The translations under genes and the position numbers were made by a program. The notes beneath the pieces are model-generated. The model saw only the letters and a program-made list of their open reading frames with translations. It was not told the DNA's origin and made no database searches. From Bacillaceae bacterium JMAK1 (GTDB lineage: Bacteria; Bacillota; Bacilli; Bacillales; Marinococcaceae), in the NCBI GenBank assembly GCA_012970285.1, contig JIBW01000002.1:558001-622000 (forward strand): DNA of 64,000 nucleotides. Reading direction: 5' to 3'. Shown here piece by piece: positions 47,363-56,269 of the stretch; within the stretch, counting starts at the first letter, position 1, and every line of letters starts with the position of its first letter.

Positions 47363-47634
47363 TAGGCGTCATTCATCTTGAATGCTCGTTGCCAGACTCA
47401 CATTCTCTAAAAGAGAAACGATCGGTGTTACAAAGCATTCTTACGCGAGCAAGAAAGCGCAATTTGTCTGTATCCGAAATGGATAAACAAGATGCATGGC
47501 AACGTACTGTGTTGTCTGCAGCTTGTGTGAGCAATGATAAAACCGTCATTGAGAAAGAATTGCGTGTGCTAGAAAACATGATTGAGATGCACGAAGATAT
47601 TGAGTGCATCTCAATATCGTTTGAATGGTTATAA
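47359..47634 (+). CDS. ylxP: DUF503 family protein YlxP
   Basis: A 91-residue protein of unknown function, always found between infB and rbfA in Bacilli. The GTG start overlaps the infB stop. The family pattern is [39 protein letters not shown]. Likely linked to translation by context only. Confidence 0.9.
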   Translation: MIGVIHLECSLPDSHSLKEKRSVLQSILTRARKRNLSVSEMDKQDAWQRTVLSAACVSNDKTVIEKELRVLENMIEMHEDIECISISFEWL

Positions 47635-47665
47635 CACCTAGTCGAATAATGATTGAGGTGGAATT

Positions 47666-48013
47666 ATGAGTCAAATGCGTGCACAACGTGTCGGTGAACA
47701 AATGAAAAAAGAGTTAAGCGACATCTTAATGCGAGGAGTCAAAGACCCGCGCGTACAATTTGTGACCGTAACAGGTGTAGACGTAACGGGTGACTTACAA
47801 CAAGCAACCGTTTATGTCACCGTATTAGGTTCAGATGAAGAGAAAAGCCAGGCGCTAACCGCAATGAAAAAGGCAAAAGGGTTTGTTCGCTCTGAAATTG
47901 GCAAGCGAATTCAGTTACGTAAAACGCCTGAGCTTGACTTTGAATTTGATGAGTCGATTGCCTACGGTAATCGCATTGAAGAGCTATTGAAAGATATAGA
48001 TAAAGGGGATTAG
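47666..48013 (+). CDS. rbfA: Ribosome-binding factor A
   Basis: Cold-shock-linked 30S maturation factor that binds near the 16S 5' end. The 115 residues have the KH-like fold with [51 protein letters not shown] precedes the ATG. Confidence 0.95.
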   Translation: MSQMRAQRVGEQMKKELSDILMRGVKDPRVQFVTVTGVDVTGDLQQATVYVTVLGSDEEKSQALTAMKKAKGFVRSEIGKRIQLRKTPELDFEFDESIAYGNRIEELLKDIDKGD

Positions 48014-48020
48014 TACGCCT

Positions 48021-48932
48021 ATGGAAAGCGGAATATTACCTTTGTACAAGCCAGCAGGCCATACGTCACATGACATGGTCGTTAAAGCTCGGAAATGGCT
48101 ACAAACAAGAGAGGTCGGTCACACAGGAACGCTTGATCCTGCTGTGACTGGCGTTTTGCTTCTATGCATTGGAAGGGCGACAAAGCTCGTTCCAATGTTA
48201 ATGGAGCGTCCAAAAGCTTATGAAGGTATTGTGTCACTCGGAGCGACAACGACGACTGAAGATGCTGAAGGTGAGATTCTTGATGAAGTCGAAGTCAGCC
48301 ATGCTCCAACAGCAGAAGCGGTAGATCACGTCTTGAAGCAATTCAACGGCGAGATTACACAAATCCCTCCGATGTATTCGGCTGTAAAAGTAAAAGGAAA
48401 GCGCTTATACGAATACGCAAGAGAAGGTATTGAAGTTGAAAGGCCGAAACGTCAAGTGACGATTTACGATGCAAAGCGTACGGGAGAGATTAGTCTAAAC
48501 GGTACATCTGCACACTTTCCAATCTCTGTAATGTGTTCAAAAGGTACGTACATACGAACGTTTGCTGTTGATGTCGGGCATGCGCTTGGGTTTCCGGCAC
48601 ATTTGCATTCTTTAACTCGCACGATGAGCGCCGGAGTTAAAGACTCTCAATGTGTAACGGCAGAGCAAATGGAGGCAGCTTCTCTTGAAGAGAGGATGTC
48701 TTATCTTCTACCAATCAGTGAAACGCTTCAACACCTTCCACATATGGAACTAAGTGACTCGTTGTTTAATTTGGTGAAAAATGGTGCTGTGCTTGATGTA
48801 TCGAATGTTTCGGTCTCCTTCGAGCAAAAGCTCGTGTTCACGTATCAAGGGACTCTCGTTGCCATCTATGAGCATCATCCGAACAAGCCTTCGAAGATTA
48901 AACCGAATGTAATGTTACGAAGACCTTCTTAA
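48021..48932 (+). CDS. truB: tRNA pseudouridine55 synthase TruB
   Basis: Makes pseudouridine 55 in the T-loop of tRNAs. The 303 residues contain the GHTGTLDPAVTGVL motif with catalytic D39, the KAYEGIVSLG segment, and a C-terminal PUA-type domain. It starts seven bases after rbfA. Together with TrmFO at the window start it modifies neighbouring T-loop positions 54 and 55. Confidence 0.96.
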   Translation: MESGILPLYKPAGHTSHDMVVKARKWLQTREVGHTGTLDPAVTGVLLLCIGRATKLVPMLMERPKAYEGIVSLGATTTTEDAEGEILDEVEVSHAPTAEAVDHVLKQFNGEITQIPPMYSAVKVKGKRLYEYAREGIEVERPKRQVTIYDAKRTGEISLNGTSAHFPISVMCSKGTYIRTFAVDVGHALGFPAHLHSLTRTMSAGVKDSQCVTAEQMEAASLEERMSYLLPISETLQHLPHMELSDSLFNLVKNGAVLDVSNVSVSFEQKLVFTYQGTLVAIYEHHPNKPSKIKPNVMLRRPS

Positions 48933-48950
48933 AAAGAAAGAGTGACGCGT

Positions 48951-49898
48951 ATGCAAATCCATTACCTAACAAAAGGGCGAAGTGAAGAAGAACGTAATGA
49001 CAACCCTGCGGTTAGCGTCGCGCTCGGGTATTTTGATGGTGTTCATCAAGGGCATCAACGAGTCATTCAAGAAGCAAAGGCAAAGGCAAAGGAACGAGGC
49101 GTCGAAAGTGCTGTGCTTACGTTTCACCCTCATCCGAAGACTGTGCTCGGGAACAATCCTGTCGATGTGTACGATGAGATTACACCGCTTGAACAGAAGA
49201 TCAAAGCGATTGAATCGGTCGGTGTGGATCATGTGTTTGTCGTAACGTTTGACCGAGAACTTTCGAGTTTATCTCCTCAACAATTTGTCGATACTTATCT
49301 TATCCCAATTCATGCTGTGCACGTCGTTGCTGGTTTTGATTATTCCTATGGAAAGTTCGGCAAAGGCTCAATGGAGACGATGCCAGAACATAGCCAAGGA
49401 CGTTTTACGACATCCGTCGTAGAGAAATGGGAACAAGAAGGGGAGAAAGTAAGTTCAACTCGAATTCGTCAAGCGATTAAAGACGGTCATATGAGACTTG
49501 CACAATCGTTACTCACGAGACCGTATCAACTTGATGGGAAAGTGATTCGTGGTGATCAACGTGGACGGGAACTCGGGTTTCCAACTGCCAACCTCTCATT
49601 AGATGTACCATTCATTACACCGAGTACAGGTGTTTACGTCGTTGATGCGATCGTGAAGGGCCGTGTGTACCCTGCATTATGTAATGTCGGCTATTTACCA
49701 ACGTTCTTTGATGATCGCACAGAAGTCAGTATTGAAGTGTACTTGCTCGACTTTGACGGAGATCTGTACGAGGAGACGATGATTGTCCAGTTTTATGAGA
49801 AGCTTCGAGATGATTTGAAATTCTCATCAGCGGATGCGCTTGTTGCCCAAATGAAAGATGATGAAAAAAAAGCGTTAGAATACTTTAAAATCAGCTGA
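48951..49898 (+). CDS. ribF: Bifunctional riboflavin kinase/FAD synthetase
   Basis: Converts riboflavin to FMN and FAD. From ATG 48951 it has 315 residues. The N-terminal FAD synthetase domain has ALGYFDGVHQGHQRVI and FHPHPKTVLG; the C-terminal flavokinase domain has GDQRGRELGFPTANL and the PSTGVYVV stretch. A GTG at 48942 in frame is an alternative start. truB-ribF-rpsO-pnp is the standard order. Confidence 0.95.
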   Translation: MQIHYLTKGRSEEERNDNPAVSVALGYFDGVHQGHQRVIQEAKAKAKERGVESAVLTFHPHPKTVLGNNPVDVYDEITPLEQKIKAIESVGVDHVFVVTFDRELSSLSPQQFVDTYLIPIHAVHVVAGFDYSYGKFGKGSMETMPEHSQGRFTTSVVEKWEQEGEKVSSTRIRQAIKDGHMRLAQSLLTRPYQLDGKVIRGDQRGRELGFPTANLSLDVPFITPSTGVYVVDAIVKGRVYPALCNVGYLPTFFDDRTEVSIEVYLLDFDGDLYEETMIVQFYEKLRDDLKFSSADALVAQMKDDEKKALEYFKIS

Positions 49899-49903
49899 AT
49901 CTC

Positions 49904-49932
49904 TTGCATTTTTGTCTAAAAACAGGTATTCT
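49904..49932 (+). promoter_or_regulatory. Sigma-A promoter of rpsO
   Basis: TTGCAT (49904-49909), 17-base spacer and TATTCT (49927-49932). Placed directly after ribF, it would begin the rpsO leader near 49939. Confidence 0.75.
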
Positions 49933-49938
49933 ATCACA

Positions 49939-50042
49939 TGTAGTCTGTCACTTAGATGAGACGACACACCTTATTCTTGGCAGGTACGCTCCACCGGCGA
50001 TTTGCGAGGAGTAAGGATATAGAAGAAAAGGAGGTGGAAAGG
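49939..50042 (+). ncRNA. rpsO mRNA leader with a long helix before the ribosome site
   Basis: CCTTATTCTT (49969-49978) pairs fully with AGGAGTAAGG (50007-50016, one G-T pair), enclosing a GC-rich inner arm with GGCAGG, CCACCGG and GCG segments. The helix ends about 13 bases before AAGGAGG. This fits the known autogenous control of rpsO by S15 in Bacilli; a named RNA family assignment would need a covariance model. Confidence 0.6.
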
Positions 50043-50312
50043 ATGGCACTAAGTCTAGAGCGTAAACAACAAATCGTTGAGGAGTACAAAACTCACGATA
50101 CGGACACTGGTTCACCAGAAGTTCAAATCGCTATCCTAACTGAGCAAATTAACGAGTTAAACGATCACTTACGTACACACAAGAAAGATCACCACTCACG
50201 TCGTGGTCTCTTGAAGATGGTTGGTAAGCGTCGTAACTTACTCACGTATTTGCGTAACAAAGATGTCACGCGTTACCGTGGGATCATTCAAAAGCTAGGA
50301 TTACGTCGTTAA
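50043..50312 (+). CDS. rpsO: 30S ribosomal protein S15
   Basis: Binds the 16S central domain early in assembly. From ATG 50043, behind AAGGAGG, it has the canonical 89 residues with [28 protein letters not shown]-type N-terminus, [23 protein letters not shown] and the terminal [12 protein letters not shown]. Upstream in-frame codons belong to the structured leader. Confidence 0.97.
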   Translation: MALSLERKQQIVEEYKTHDTDTGSPEVQIAILTEQINELNDHLRTHKKDHHSRRGLLKMVGKRRNLLTYLRNKDVTRYRGIIQKLGLRR

Positions 50313-50317
50313 CGAGA

Positions 50318-50346
50318 AAAGCGGGGACATTTCCCGCTTTTTTTAA
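50318..50346 (+). terminator. Terminator after rpsO
   Basis: AAAGCGGG / CCCGCTTT stem with a short loop and a run of seven T. It separates rpsO from pnp. Confidence 0.85.
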
Positions 50347-50398
50347 AATCTATAAGATATCTAACTAAATTTGTTTTTAAAGGAGGGAACCGTTTTTT

Positions 50399-52525
50399 AT
50401 GACAGGTGAACCCCAAACATTTTCACTCACCGTCGGTGGACGTGAAATGTCATTTGAGATTGGTAAATTTGCAAAACAAGCAAGTGGAGCAGTGCTCGTG
50501 CGTTACGGTGATAGTGCCGTTTTAACAGCAGCAACAGGCTCTAAAGAACCAAAAGACCTTCCATTTTTCCCACTAACGGTTAATTATGAAGAGCGTTTGT
50601 ACGCAGCAGGTAAGATTCCAGGAGGTTTCATTAAGCGTGAAGGCCGCCCATCTGAACATGCGGTGCTTACAAGTCGTTTGATTGACCGTCCAATTCGTCC
50701 CTTATTCCCAGATGGATTCCGTAATGATGTACAAGTTATTAACACAGTTATGAGCTCTGACCCAGATGCGTCATCTGAGATGGCTGCTATGATTGGTTCT
50801 TCACTTGCACTAGGAATTTCAGACATTCCGTTTGCAGGTCCAATTGCAGGTGTTCAAATTGGATTAATTGATGGTGAATTTGTCGTCAATCCAACACATG
50901 AACAGTCTAAAGAAAGCATTATGGACTTAACGGTTGCAGGTACGAAGGAAGGCATCAACATGGTTGAAGCCGGAGCTGACGAAGTGTCAGAAGAGAAAAT
51001 GCTCGAAGCAATTCTTTTTGGACACGAAGAAATTAAAGCAATTATTGCTGTCCAAGAAGACATCATTGCCCAAGTCGGCAAAGAGAAGATGGACGTCGTT
51101 TTAGCAACGGTTAACCAAGATATTGAAGCACAAGTTCGTGCACTGTCTGAAGGAAAACTAAAAGATGCGGTACTCGTTAAAGAGAAGCATGAACGAGAAG
51201 TGGCACTTAAAGTTGTCGAAACGGACATTCTTGAGCAATTTGAAGATGAAGAAATTCACGGAGATGTAAAAGAAATTTTACATAAGCTAACGAAAGAAGA
51301 ATTCAGAAGGCTGATCACGAAAGAAAAGATTCGCCCAGATGGTCGTGGCCCTGAAGAAATTCGTCCGCTAGCTTCAGAAGTACAACTTCTTCCGAGAACG
51401 CACGGTTCAGGTCTTTTTACTCGTGGACAAACACAAGCGATGAGCGTTTGTACACTCGGTGCTTTAGGTGAAGTTCAAATTATTGATGGATTGGGACAAG
51501 AAGAGTCAAAACGTTTCATGCATCATTACAACTTCCCGCAATTTAGTGTCGGTGAAACTGGACCAATTCGTGCACCAGGTCGTCGTGAAATTGGGCACGG
51601 AGCACTTGGAGAACGTGCATTAGAACGCGTGATTCCAGATGAGCAATCGTTCCCGTACACAATTCGCCTCGTATCTGAAGTGTTAGAGTCAAACGGTTCA
51701 ACGTCTCAAGCAAGTATTTGTGCAAGTACGCTTGCGATGATGGATGCCGGTGTACCGATTAAAGCACCAGTTGCAGGGATTGCAATGGGTCTTGTTAAAG
51801 AAGACGAGTATGTAACCGTGCTTACTGACATTCAAGGAATGGAAGATGCACTTGGGGACATGGACTTTAAAGTCGCTGGTACTGGTGAAGGAATTACTGC
51901 TCTACAAATGGATATGAAGATTTCAGGAATTGACCGTGATATTCTCGTCGAAGCATTAGAGCAAGCAAGAATCGCAAGGTTGCACATCTTAAACAGCATG
52001 CTTGATGTTATTAATACGTCTCGTCCTGAACTATCTGCCTATGCGCCGAAGATTATGACTATGTCAATTAAACCTGACAAGATTCGTGATGTGATTGGAC
52101 CAAGCGGTAAAGTGATCAATCAAATCATCGAAGACACAGGTGTTAAGATTGACATTGAACAAGACGGTACGGTGTACATTTCTTCCACAGACGCAACTGA
52201 AAACGAAGCTGCGAAACGTCTTATTGAAGACATCGTTCGTGAAGTTGAAGTTGGAGAGATTTACAACGGTAAAGTTAAACGCATCGAGAAATTTGGCGCG
52301 TTTGTTGAGCTATTCAAAGGCAAAGATGGTCTCGTTCATATTTCACAGCTTGCAAAAGAGCGTGTAAATAAAGTTGAAGACATCGTCAAAATTGGGGATC
52401 GACTTGAAGTGAAAGTTACGGAGATTGATAACCAAGGCCGTGTGAACCTTTCTCATAAAGTTCTTCTGAAAGATGAAGAAAAAGAAGAAACAAAAGAGAA
52501 GCCGGTTGAAAATAAAAGCGAATAA
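50399..52525 (+). CDS. pnp: Polyribonucleotide nucleotidyltransferase (PNPase)
   Basis: Phosphorolytic 3'-5' exoribonuclease, a main mRNA decay enzyme. The 708 residues contain two RNase PH domains separated by an all-helical domain, then a KH domain ([25 protein letters not shown], about 560-590) and an S1 domain ([33 protein letters not shown]). AAAGGAGGG lies 11 bases before the ATG. The C-terminal tail is acidic/Lys-rich. Confidence 0.97.
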   Translation: MTGEPQTFSLTVGGREMSFEIGKFAKQASGAVLVRYGDSAVLTAATGSKEPKDLPFFPLTVNYEERLYAAGKIPGGFIKREGRPSEHAVLTSRLIDRPIRPLFPDGFRNDVQVINTVMSSDPDASSEMAAMIGSSLALGISDIPFAGPIAGVQIGLIDGEFVVNPTHEQSKESIMDLTVAGTKEGINMVEAGADEVSEEKMLEAILFGHEEIKAIIAVQEDIIAQVGKEKMDVVLATVNQDIEAQVRALSEGKLKDAVLVKEKHEREVALKVVETDILEQFEDEEIHGDVKEILHKLTKEEFRRLITKEKIRPDGRGPEEIRPLASEVQLLPRTHGSGLFTRGQTQAMSVCTLGALGEVQIIDGLGQEESKRFMHHYNFPQFSVGETGPIRAPGRREIGHGALGERALERVIPDEQSFPYTIRLVSEVLESNGSTSQASICASTLAMMDAGVPIKAPVAGIAMGLVKEDEYVTVLTDIQGMEDALGDMDFKVAGTGEGITALQMDMKISGIDRDILVEALEQARIARLHILNSMLDVINTSRPELSAYAPKIMTMSIKPDKIRDVIGPSGKVINQIIEDTGVKIDIEQDGTVYISSTDATENEAAKRLIEDIVREVEVGEIYNGKVKRIEKFGAFVELFKGKDGLVHISQLAKERVNKVEDIVKIGDRLEVKVTEIDNQGRVNLSHKVLLKDEEKEETKEKPVENKSE

Positions 52526-52530
52526 CTGAA

Positions 52531-52559
52531 AAACTTGGTCCACTACCAAGTTTTTTTAT
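52531..52559 (+). terminator. Terminator after pnp
   Basis: AAACTTGGT / ACCAAGTTT stem with a five-base loop and seven T. A clean end for the pnp transcript. Confidence 0.88.
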
Positions 52560-52654
52560 TTTACCTTCGTAATGACCACTTACATAAGAGCGATTAATTC
52601 CAGTCATTCTCGAAGCCCTTGTGCATAAAATAAGGACAAGGGAGGAATGCACGG

Positions 52655-53698
52655 ATGAAACGTATACGATTTATTCAATTTATCGTTGGAATAACAGTCA
52701 TATTCATAGGCTTTACTGCATTTCAAATTCCTCATTTTACCGACGAAACGGTAGATACGTGGAATGAAGAAGTAGAAACAATGACAACGACAGAAACGAA
52801 TGAAGAGATCATAGAAAAGATTAAACAGGCAAAAGCAGAATTCGATGAATTGCCAATTGATGCGGTAATTGATCCGGTCTGGAAAGGCATACCAGGTTAT
52901 AACGGTCGAGTGGTGGACGTTGAAGCATCGCTCAAAAACATGGAAGATGAAGAACGCTACATTGAAGAGTTACTTGTATTCGATGAGGTAGCCCCGGAAA
53001 TTGGTATGGCTGATCTTGATGTGACACCATTTTACAAAGCACATCCGAACAAGCCTCAAGTTGCGTTTTTAATTAATGTGGCGTGGGGAAATGAACATCT
53101 TCCAGAGATCATTAACAAATTAAACGAACACGATGTGAAAGCGACGTTTTTCCTTGATGGATCGTGGACGAAAAGTCAGCCGCGGCTGGCACGTATGATT
53201 CAAGAAGAAGGTCATGAAATCGGGAATCATGCGTACAATCATCCAGACATGGCCACGTTATCTGAAGAAGAAATCAAAGATCAATTAGAGCGAACGAACA
53301 GCATCATTGAAGCGACATTGGATGTGACACCAACGTGGTTTACCCCTCCATCAGGAAGTTTTAATGATAAAGTTGTCGAAATTGCTAGTGATATGGGAAT
53401 GTATACCGTATTATGGACAGTAGACACCATTGATTGGCAAAATCCATCAACCGATACGATGGTGGAGCGAGTCGTAACGAACATCCATCCAGGTGCAACG
53501 GTGCTCATGCACCCGACAAAACCGACTGCTGAGGGAATTGACGAGATGATCGTTCAAATTCGCGAACAAGGATTAGAGATTGCACCGGTTTCCTCCGTCA
53601 TGAGCGAGCAAAGAGCAACAGGACCACAGATTGAAAGTGTTGAGGAGGGAGAGCATTGGTTCAATGCAAAACATTACCGAACGGCGTTCGAATCGTAA
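52655..53698 (+). CDS. ylxY: YlxY-type polysaccharide deacetylase
   Basis: A 347-residue protein with an N-terminal membrane anchor or signal (about 5-25) and a polysaccharide deacetylase (NodB) domain from about 130. The domain has VAFLINVAWGNEH in place of the usual FDDG start, so the first metal Asp pair is not obvious; HxxxH-like GHEIGNHAYNHPD and the WFTPPSGSFND motif are present. YlxY homologues are sporulation-related. Substrate and activity are uncertain because of the altered first motif. AAGGGAGG precedes the ATG. Confidence 0.85.
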   Translation: MKRIRFIQFIVGITVIFIGFTAFQIPHFTDETVDTWNEEVETMTTTETNEEIIEKIKQAKAEFDELPIDAVIDPVWKGIPGYNGRVVDVEASLKNMEDEERYIEELLVFDEVAPEIGMADLDVTPFYKAHPNKPQVAFLINVAWGNEHLPEIINKLNEHDVKATFFLDGSWTKSQPRLARMIQEEGHEIGNHAYNHPDMATLSEEEIKDQLERTNSIIEATLDVTPTWFTPPSGSFNDKVVEIASDMGMYTVLWTVDTIDWQNPSTDTMVERVVTNIHPGATVLMHPTKPTAEGIDEMIVQIREQGLEIAPVSSVMSEQRATGPQIESVEEGEHWFNAKHYRTAFES

Positions 53699-54891
53699 CA
53701 GAGGAAATGGCACATGTCCATTCAACTTCTATCGGTATATGGATAAATGCCGGTTCTAGAAATGAGACAGCAAAGGAAAACGGAATCGCCCATTTCATTG
53801 AGCATATGCTCTTTAAAGGGACAGACACGATGAATGCACAAGACATCGCCGTTCGTTTTGATCGATTCGGCGGGCATGTGAATGCGTTTACATCGAAAGA
53901 GTATACGTGCTTCTATACGAAAGTATTAGAGCGTCATGCTGAAGAAGCGGTGCGCCTTTTAACAGACATGTTTTTTCGTTCGGAGTTTCTAGAAGAAGAG
54001 ATTGAGCGAGAACGCCAAGTCATTATTGAAGAGATTCGCATGGTTGAAGATACCGCTGATGATGTTGTCCATGACCTTTTAGACGTTGCAGCATTTGGCG
54101 AGCATTCAATTGGCCGCCCGATCCTCGGGACAGAAGCTTCTATCAACACATTTACGAGGGAAGATTTACTCAATTTCATGGAGCGAGAATACCGTCCAGA
54201 GAACATCGTCATCTCAATTGCCGGTAGAATAAATGAGAAGTTATTAGCTGTTATTGAAGAAGCTTTTTCTCACCACAAGAGAGGCGAACGTAAGCTATGC
54301 GACTCTGCTCCGGCTTTGATTCAGCCGAAACACCTCATCCGCAAAAAAGCAGTTGAGCAAGCGCATTTATGTTTAGGTTTCCAAGGGGTTCCATTAGTTG
54401 AAGACAACATTTATGCAAGTGTATTGTACAATCATTTGCTTGGAGGTGGCATGAGCAGCCGATTGTTCCAAGAAATTCGTGAACAAAAAGCACTCGCTTA
54501 TTCCGTTTATTCGTATCATACTTCCTATCAAGACACCGGTCTTCTAACCGTGTATGCGGGAACAGCAACCCATCGTTTAGATGAATCTTATCATGCTATT
54601 ATTGATACCGTTAAAAAATTCGCTGTGACTGATGAAATTACTGCAACCGATGTAGAAGATGCAAAAGCACACGTACTAGGGAGTACCGTTTTAAGTCTTG
54701 AGAGTCCGAGTAGTCGAATGAATCGTAATGGTCGTAATGAGCTAGCTATTGGTGATCACCAAACGCTTGATGATTTGACGGAACGGATTGAAAGTGTGAC
54801 ACACGATCAGGTAAGATTGTTTGCTGAATCGGTGTACAATAGTCCGATTGCCCTTTCTCTGATTAGCCAAGAAGGAAAAGCACCGAGTTAA
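53656..54891 (+). CDS. M16-family zinc peptidase (PepR/YmxG)
   Basis: Processing-peptidase-like metalloprotease, 411 residues. The inverted zinc motif HFIEH is at 46-50 and the second Glu ligand lies in the EEIRMVEDTADDVVHDL region near 125. TTG start at 53656, seven bases after GAGGAGGG, overlaps the ylxY 3' end by 43 bases. The equivalent gene follows ylxY in B. subtilis; physiological substrates are not known to me. Confidence 0.9.
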   Translation: MVQCKTLPNGVRIVTEEMAHVHSTSIGIWINAGSRNETAKENGIAHFIEHMLFKGTDTMNAQDIAVRFDRFGGHVNAFTSKEYTCFYTKVLERHAEEAVRLLTDMFFRSEFLEEEIERERQVIIEEIRMVEDTADDVVHDLLDVAAFGEHSIGRPILGTEASINTFTREDLLNFMEREYRPENIVISIAGRINEKLLAVIEEAFSHHKRGERKLCDSAPALIQPKHLIRKKAVEQAHLCLGFQGVPLVEDNIYASVLYNHLLGGGMSSRLFQEIREQKALAYSVYSYHTSYQDTGLLTVYAGTATHRLDESYHAIIDTVKKFAVTDEITATDVEDAKAHVLGSTVLSLESPSSRMNRNGRNELAIGDHQTLDDLTERIESVTHDQVRLFAESVYNSPIALSLISQEGKAPS

Positions 54892-54897
54892 CGTTCT

Positions 54898-54942
54898 GAA
54901 CGCCTCTACTCTTTCATAAACTACAATGAAGAGGAGGCGTTC
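54898..54942 (+). repeat. Inverted repeat that hides the ymxH ribosome site
   Basis: GAACGCCTC (54898-54906) and GAGGCGTTC (54934-54942) are perfect complements. The 3' arm includes the end of GAGGAGG, the ymxH ribosome site, two bases before its GTG start. It has no T tail, so it is not a terminator; it could lower translation of ymxH. Confidence 0.75.
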
Positions 54943-54944
54943 TT

Positions 54945-55181
54945 GTGAGACTTAGTGAAATGAGTGCAAAGGAAATCGTTGACTATGAACAGGGTGAACG
55001 TCTCGGTGTTCCGGGACGCCTAGATGCTAGGATCGATGAGACGACAGGTGAAATTCATGCATTTTTGTTTCCGACAAATCGCTGGACACCATTTCGACGA
55101 TCCGAAGACATGCTAGAAATCCATTGGCGACACATCCATACGATCGGAGAAGATATGATCATCGTCGATCGAACTAAATAA
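54945..55181 (+). CDS. ymxH: YlmC/YmxH family PRC-barrel sporulation protein
   Basis: A 78-residue PRC-barrel protein of the YlmC/YmxH family. GTG start behind GAGGAGG; the sequence MRLSEMSAKEIVDYEQGERLGVPG and ETTGEIHAFLFP is typical, and it ends with the IRTIGEDMIIVD-like stretch. Homologues are linked to sporulation but have no firm biochemical role. Confidence 0.9.
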   Translation: MRLSEMSAKEIVDYEQGERLGVPGRLDARIDETTGEIHAFLFPTNRWTPFRRSEDMLEIHWRHIHTIGEDMIIVDRTK

Positions 55182-55186
55182 ACCGT

Positions 55187-55225
55187 AAGCTGCTTGGGCA
55201 AAAAGCGCCCAAGCAGCTTTTTTTG
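55187..55225 (+). terminator. Strong terminator after ymxH
   Basis: AAGCTGCTTGGGC / GCCCAAGCAGCTT with a short loop and seven T. One of the strongest terminators in the window. Confidence 0.92.
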
Positions 55226-55320
55226 TGGGGACAGTCCCCCGGCATAGTAACGTATTACCGTAATGGGGGACAGTCCCCCGCCAGAGTGCCGTATTAACGC
55301 ATTGGGGGACAGTCCCCAAT
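55226..55320 (+). repeat. Three-copy GC-rich palindromic intergenic repeat
   Basis: The unit GGGGGACAGTCCCCC occurs at 55227-55240 (one G short), 55265-55279 and 55304-55317, about 38-39 bases apart, with similar 24-base spacers (GTATTA shared). Each unit can form a small hairpin. Short GGGGACAGTCCCC-type repeats are widespread in Bacillaceae intergenic DNA and resemble REP elements moved by IS200-like (RAYT) transposases; no transposase lies here. Confidence 0.8.
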
Positions 55321-55337
55321 CATTTAGTAACGGTGGT

Positions 55338-55366
55338 CACCGATTTGTCTAGACGCTCATAATCTA
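55338..55366 (+). promoter_or_regulatory. Sigma-K promoter of spoVFA-spoVFB
   Basis: CACC (55338-55341), a 16-base spacer and CATAATCTA (55358-55366) match the mother-cell sigma-K pattern (mACm, 16-17 bases, CATAnnnTA) very well. Dipicolinate synthase genes are known sigma-K targets in B. subtilis. It lies about 20 bases after the last palindromic repeat. Confidence 0.75.
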
Positions 55367-55402
55367 AACATGTGTGGAATTAGTAAAGGGGGGAAGGTGT
55401 TC

Positions 55403-56269
55403 ATGCTGCATGTTGCCATACTCGGTGGAGATCGTCGGTTTCTAGCGTTAATTGAGACACTTTCTGCCTATGTTGATACGTTGTATACAGTTGGGTTCGA
55501 TGAACTAGCTGACAATGTAAACGTCGTACGAAGCAGCTTGGAAAACATCCCTTTTGAACAATTGTCTGCGGTCATTGTTCCTGTTCAAGGAATAGGAGAC
55601 GACGGTTCAATTGATGTTTTAAATGGTCAAAGTAAACAATTATCAACGGCTCATGTTGAACGTACAAATAAAGAATGCATTTGGATTACTGGTGTTAGAA
55701 CGGAGTTTTTAAAAAAGATTAAAGATCGAAAAGTGATGAGCTTTCTCGATCGTGAAGACGTCGCGATTTTAAATTCCATTCCTACGGCTGAAGGGTGTCT
55801 GCAATTAGCGATTGAAAAGACGGATCATACGATTCACGGATCAACGGTCTGTGTTTTTGGATACGGAAGATGTGGGCAAACGATTGCAGACGTTTTTAAA
55901 GGTGTTGGCGCGAACGTGACGGTCACGACAATTGTTGAGAAAGAAGAAGCGCGAGCGGCTCAAAGGGGCTTTCAGACGTTGTTGTTTACTGAATTTGAGC
56001 AATCGCTAAATTCATTTGATATTGTTATCAATACAATTCCGGCGCATTTGTTTACGCCACAAGTGTTGCAACAATTAAAACCGTCAGCGTTTTTACTAGA
56101 CATTAGTAGTAAGCCTGGAGCATTTTTGAAAAAAGATGTAACCTCCTTGTCCAACATCGTTATGAACGTACCTGGTTTACCAGGGAGAGTCGCCCCACGA
56201 ACAGCAGGAGAAATTCTTGGAGAAGCGACAAGGAAGATCTTAGAAAAGGAGTTTCGGCATGGATCTTAA
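55403..56269 (+). CDS. spoVFA: Dipicolinate synthase subunit A
   Basis: With SpoVFB it oxidises dihydrodipicolinate to dipicolinic acid in the mother cell, for spore core dehydration and heat resistance. From ATG 55403 it has 288 residues. The N-terminal part is catalytic-domain like (VAILGGDRRFLALIE) and the C-terminal part has a Rossmann NADP motif (VCVFGYGRCGQTIADVF). Preceded by a GGGGGGAAGG ribosome site and a sigma-K promoter. It overlaps spoVFB by 11 bases. Confidence 0.95.
   Translation: MLHVAILGGDRRFLALIETLSAYVDTLYTVGFDELADNVNVVRSSLENIPFEQLSAVIVPVQGIGDDGSIDVLNGQSKQLSTAHVERTNKECIWITGVRTEFLKKIKDRKVMSFLDREDVAILNSIPTAEGCLQLAIEKTDHTIHGSTVCVFGYGRCGQTIADVFKGVGANVTVTTIVEKEEARAAQRGFQTLLFTEFEQSLNSFDIVINTIPAHLFTPQVLQQLKPSAFLLDISSKPGAFLKKDVTSLSNIVMNVPGLPGRVAPRTAGEILGEATRKILEKEFRHGS

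Noticed and set aside
55113-55319. Minus-strand ORF with repeated GTVP units
   Set aside because: It is only the translation of the palindromic DNA repeats plus the terminator and ymxH antisense; no ribosome site or family match.
55226-55320. CRISPR array
   Set aside because: The repeats are palindromic 15-mers, the spacers are similar to each other rather than unique, there are only three units and no cas genes nearby.
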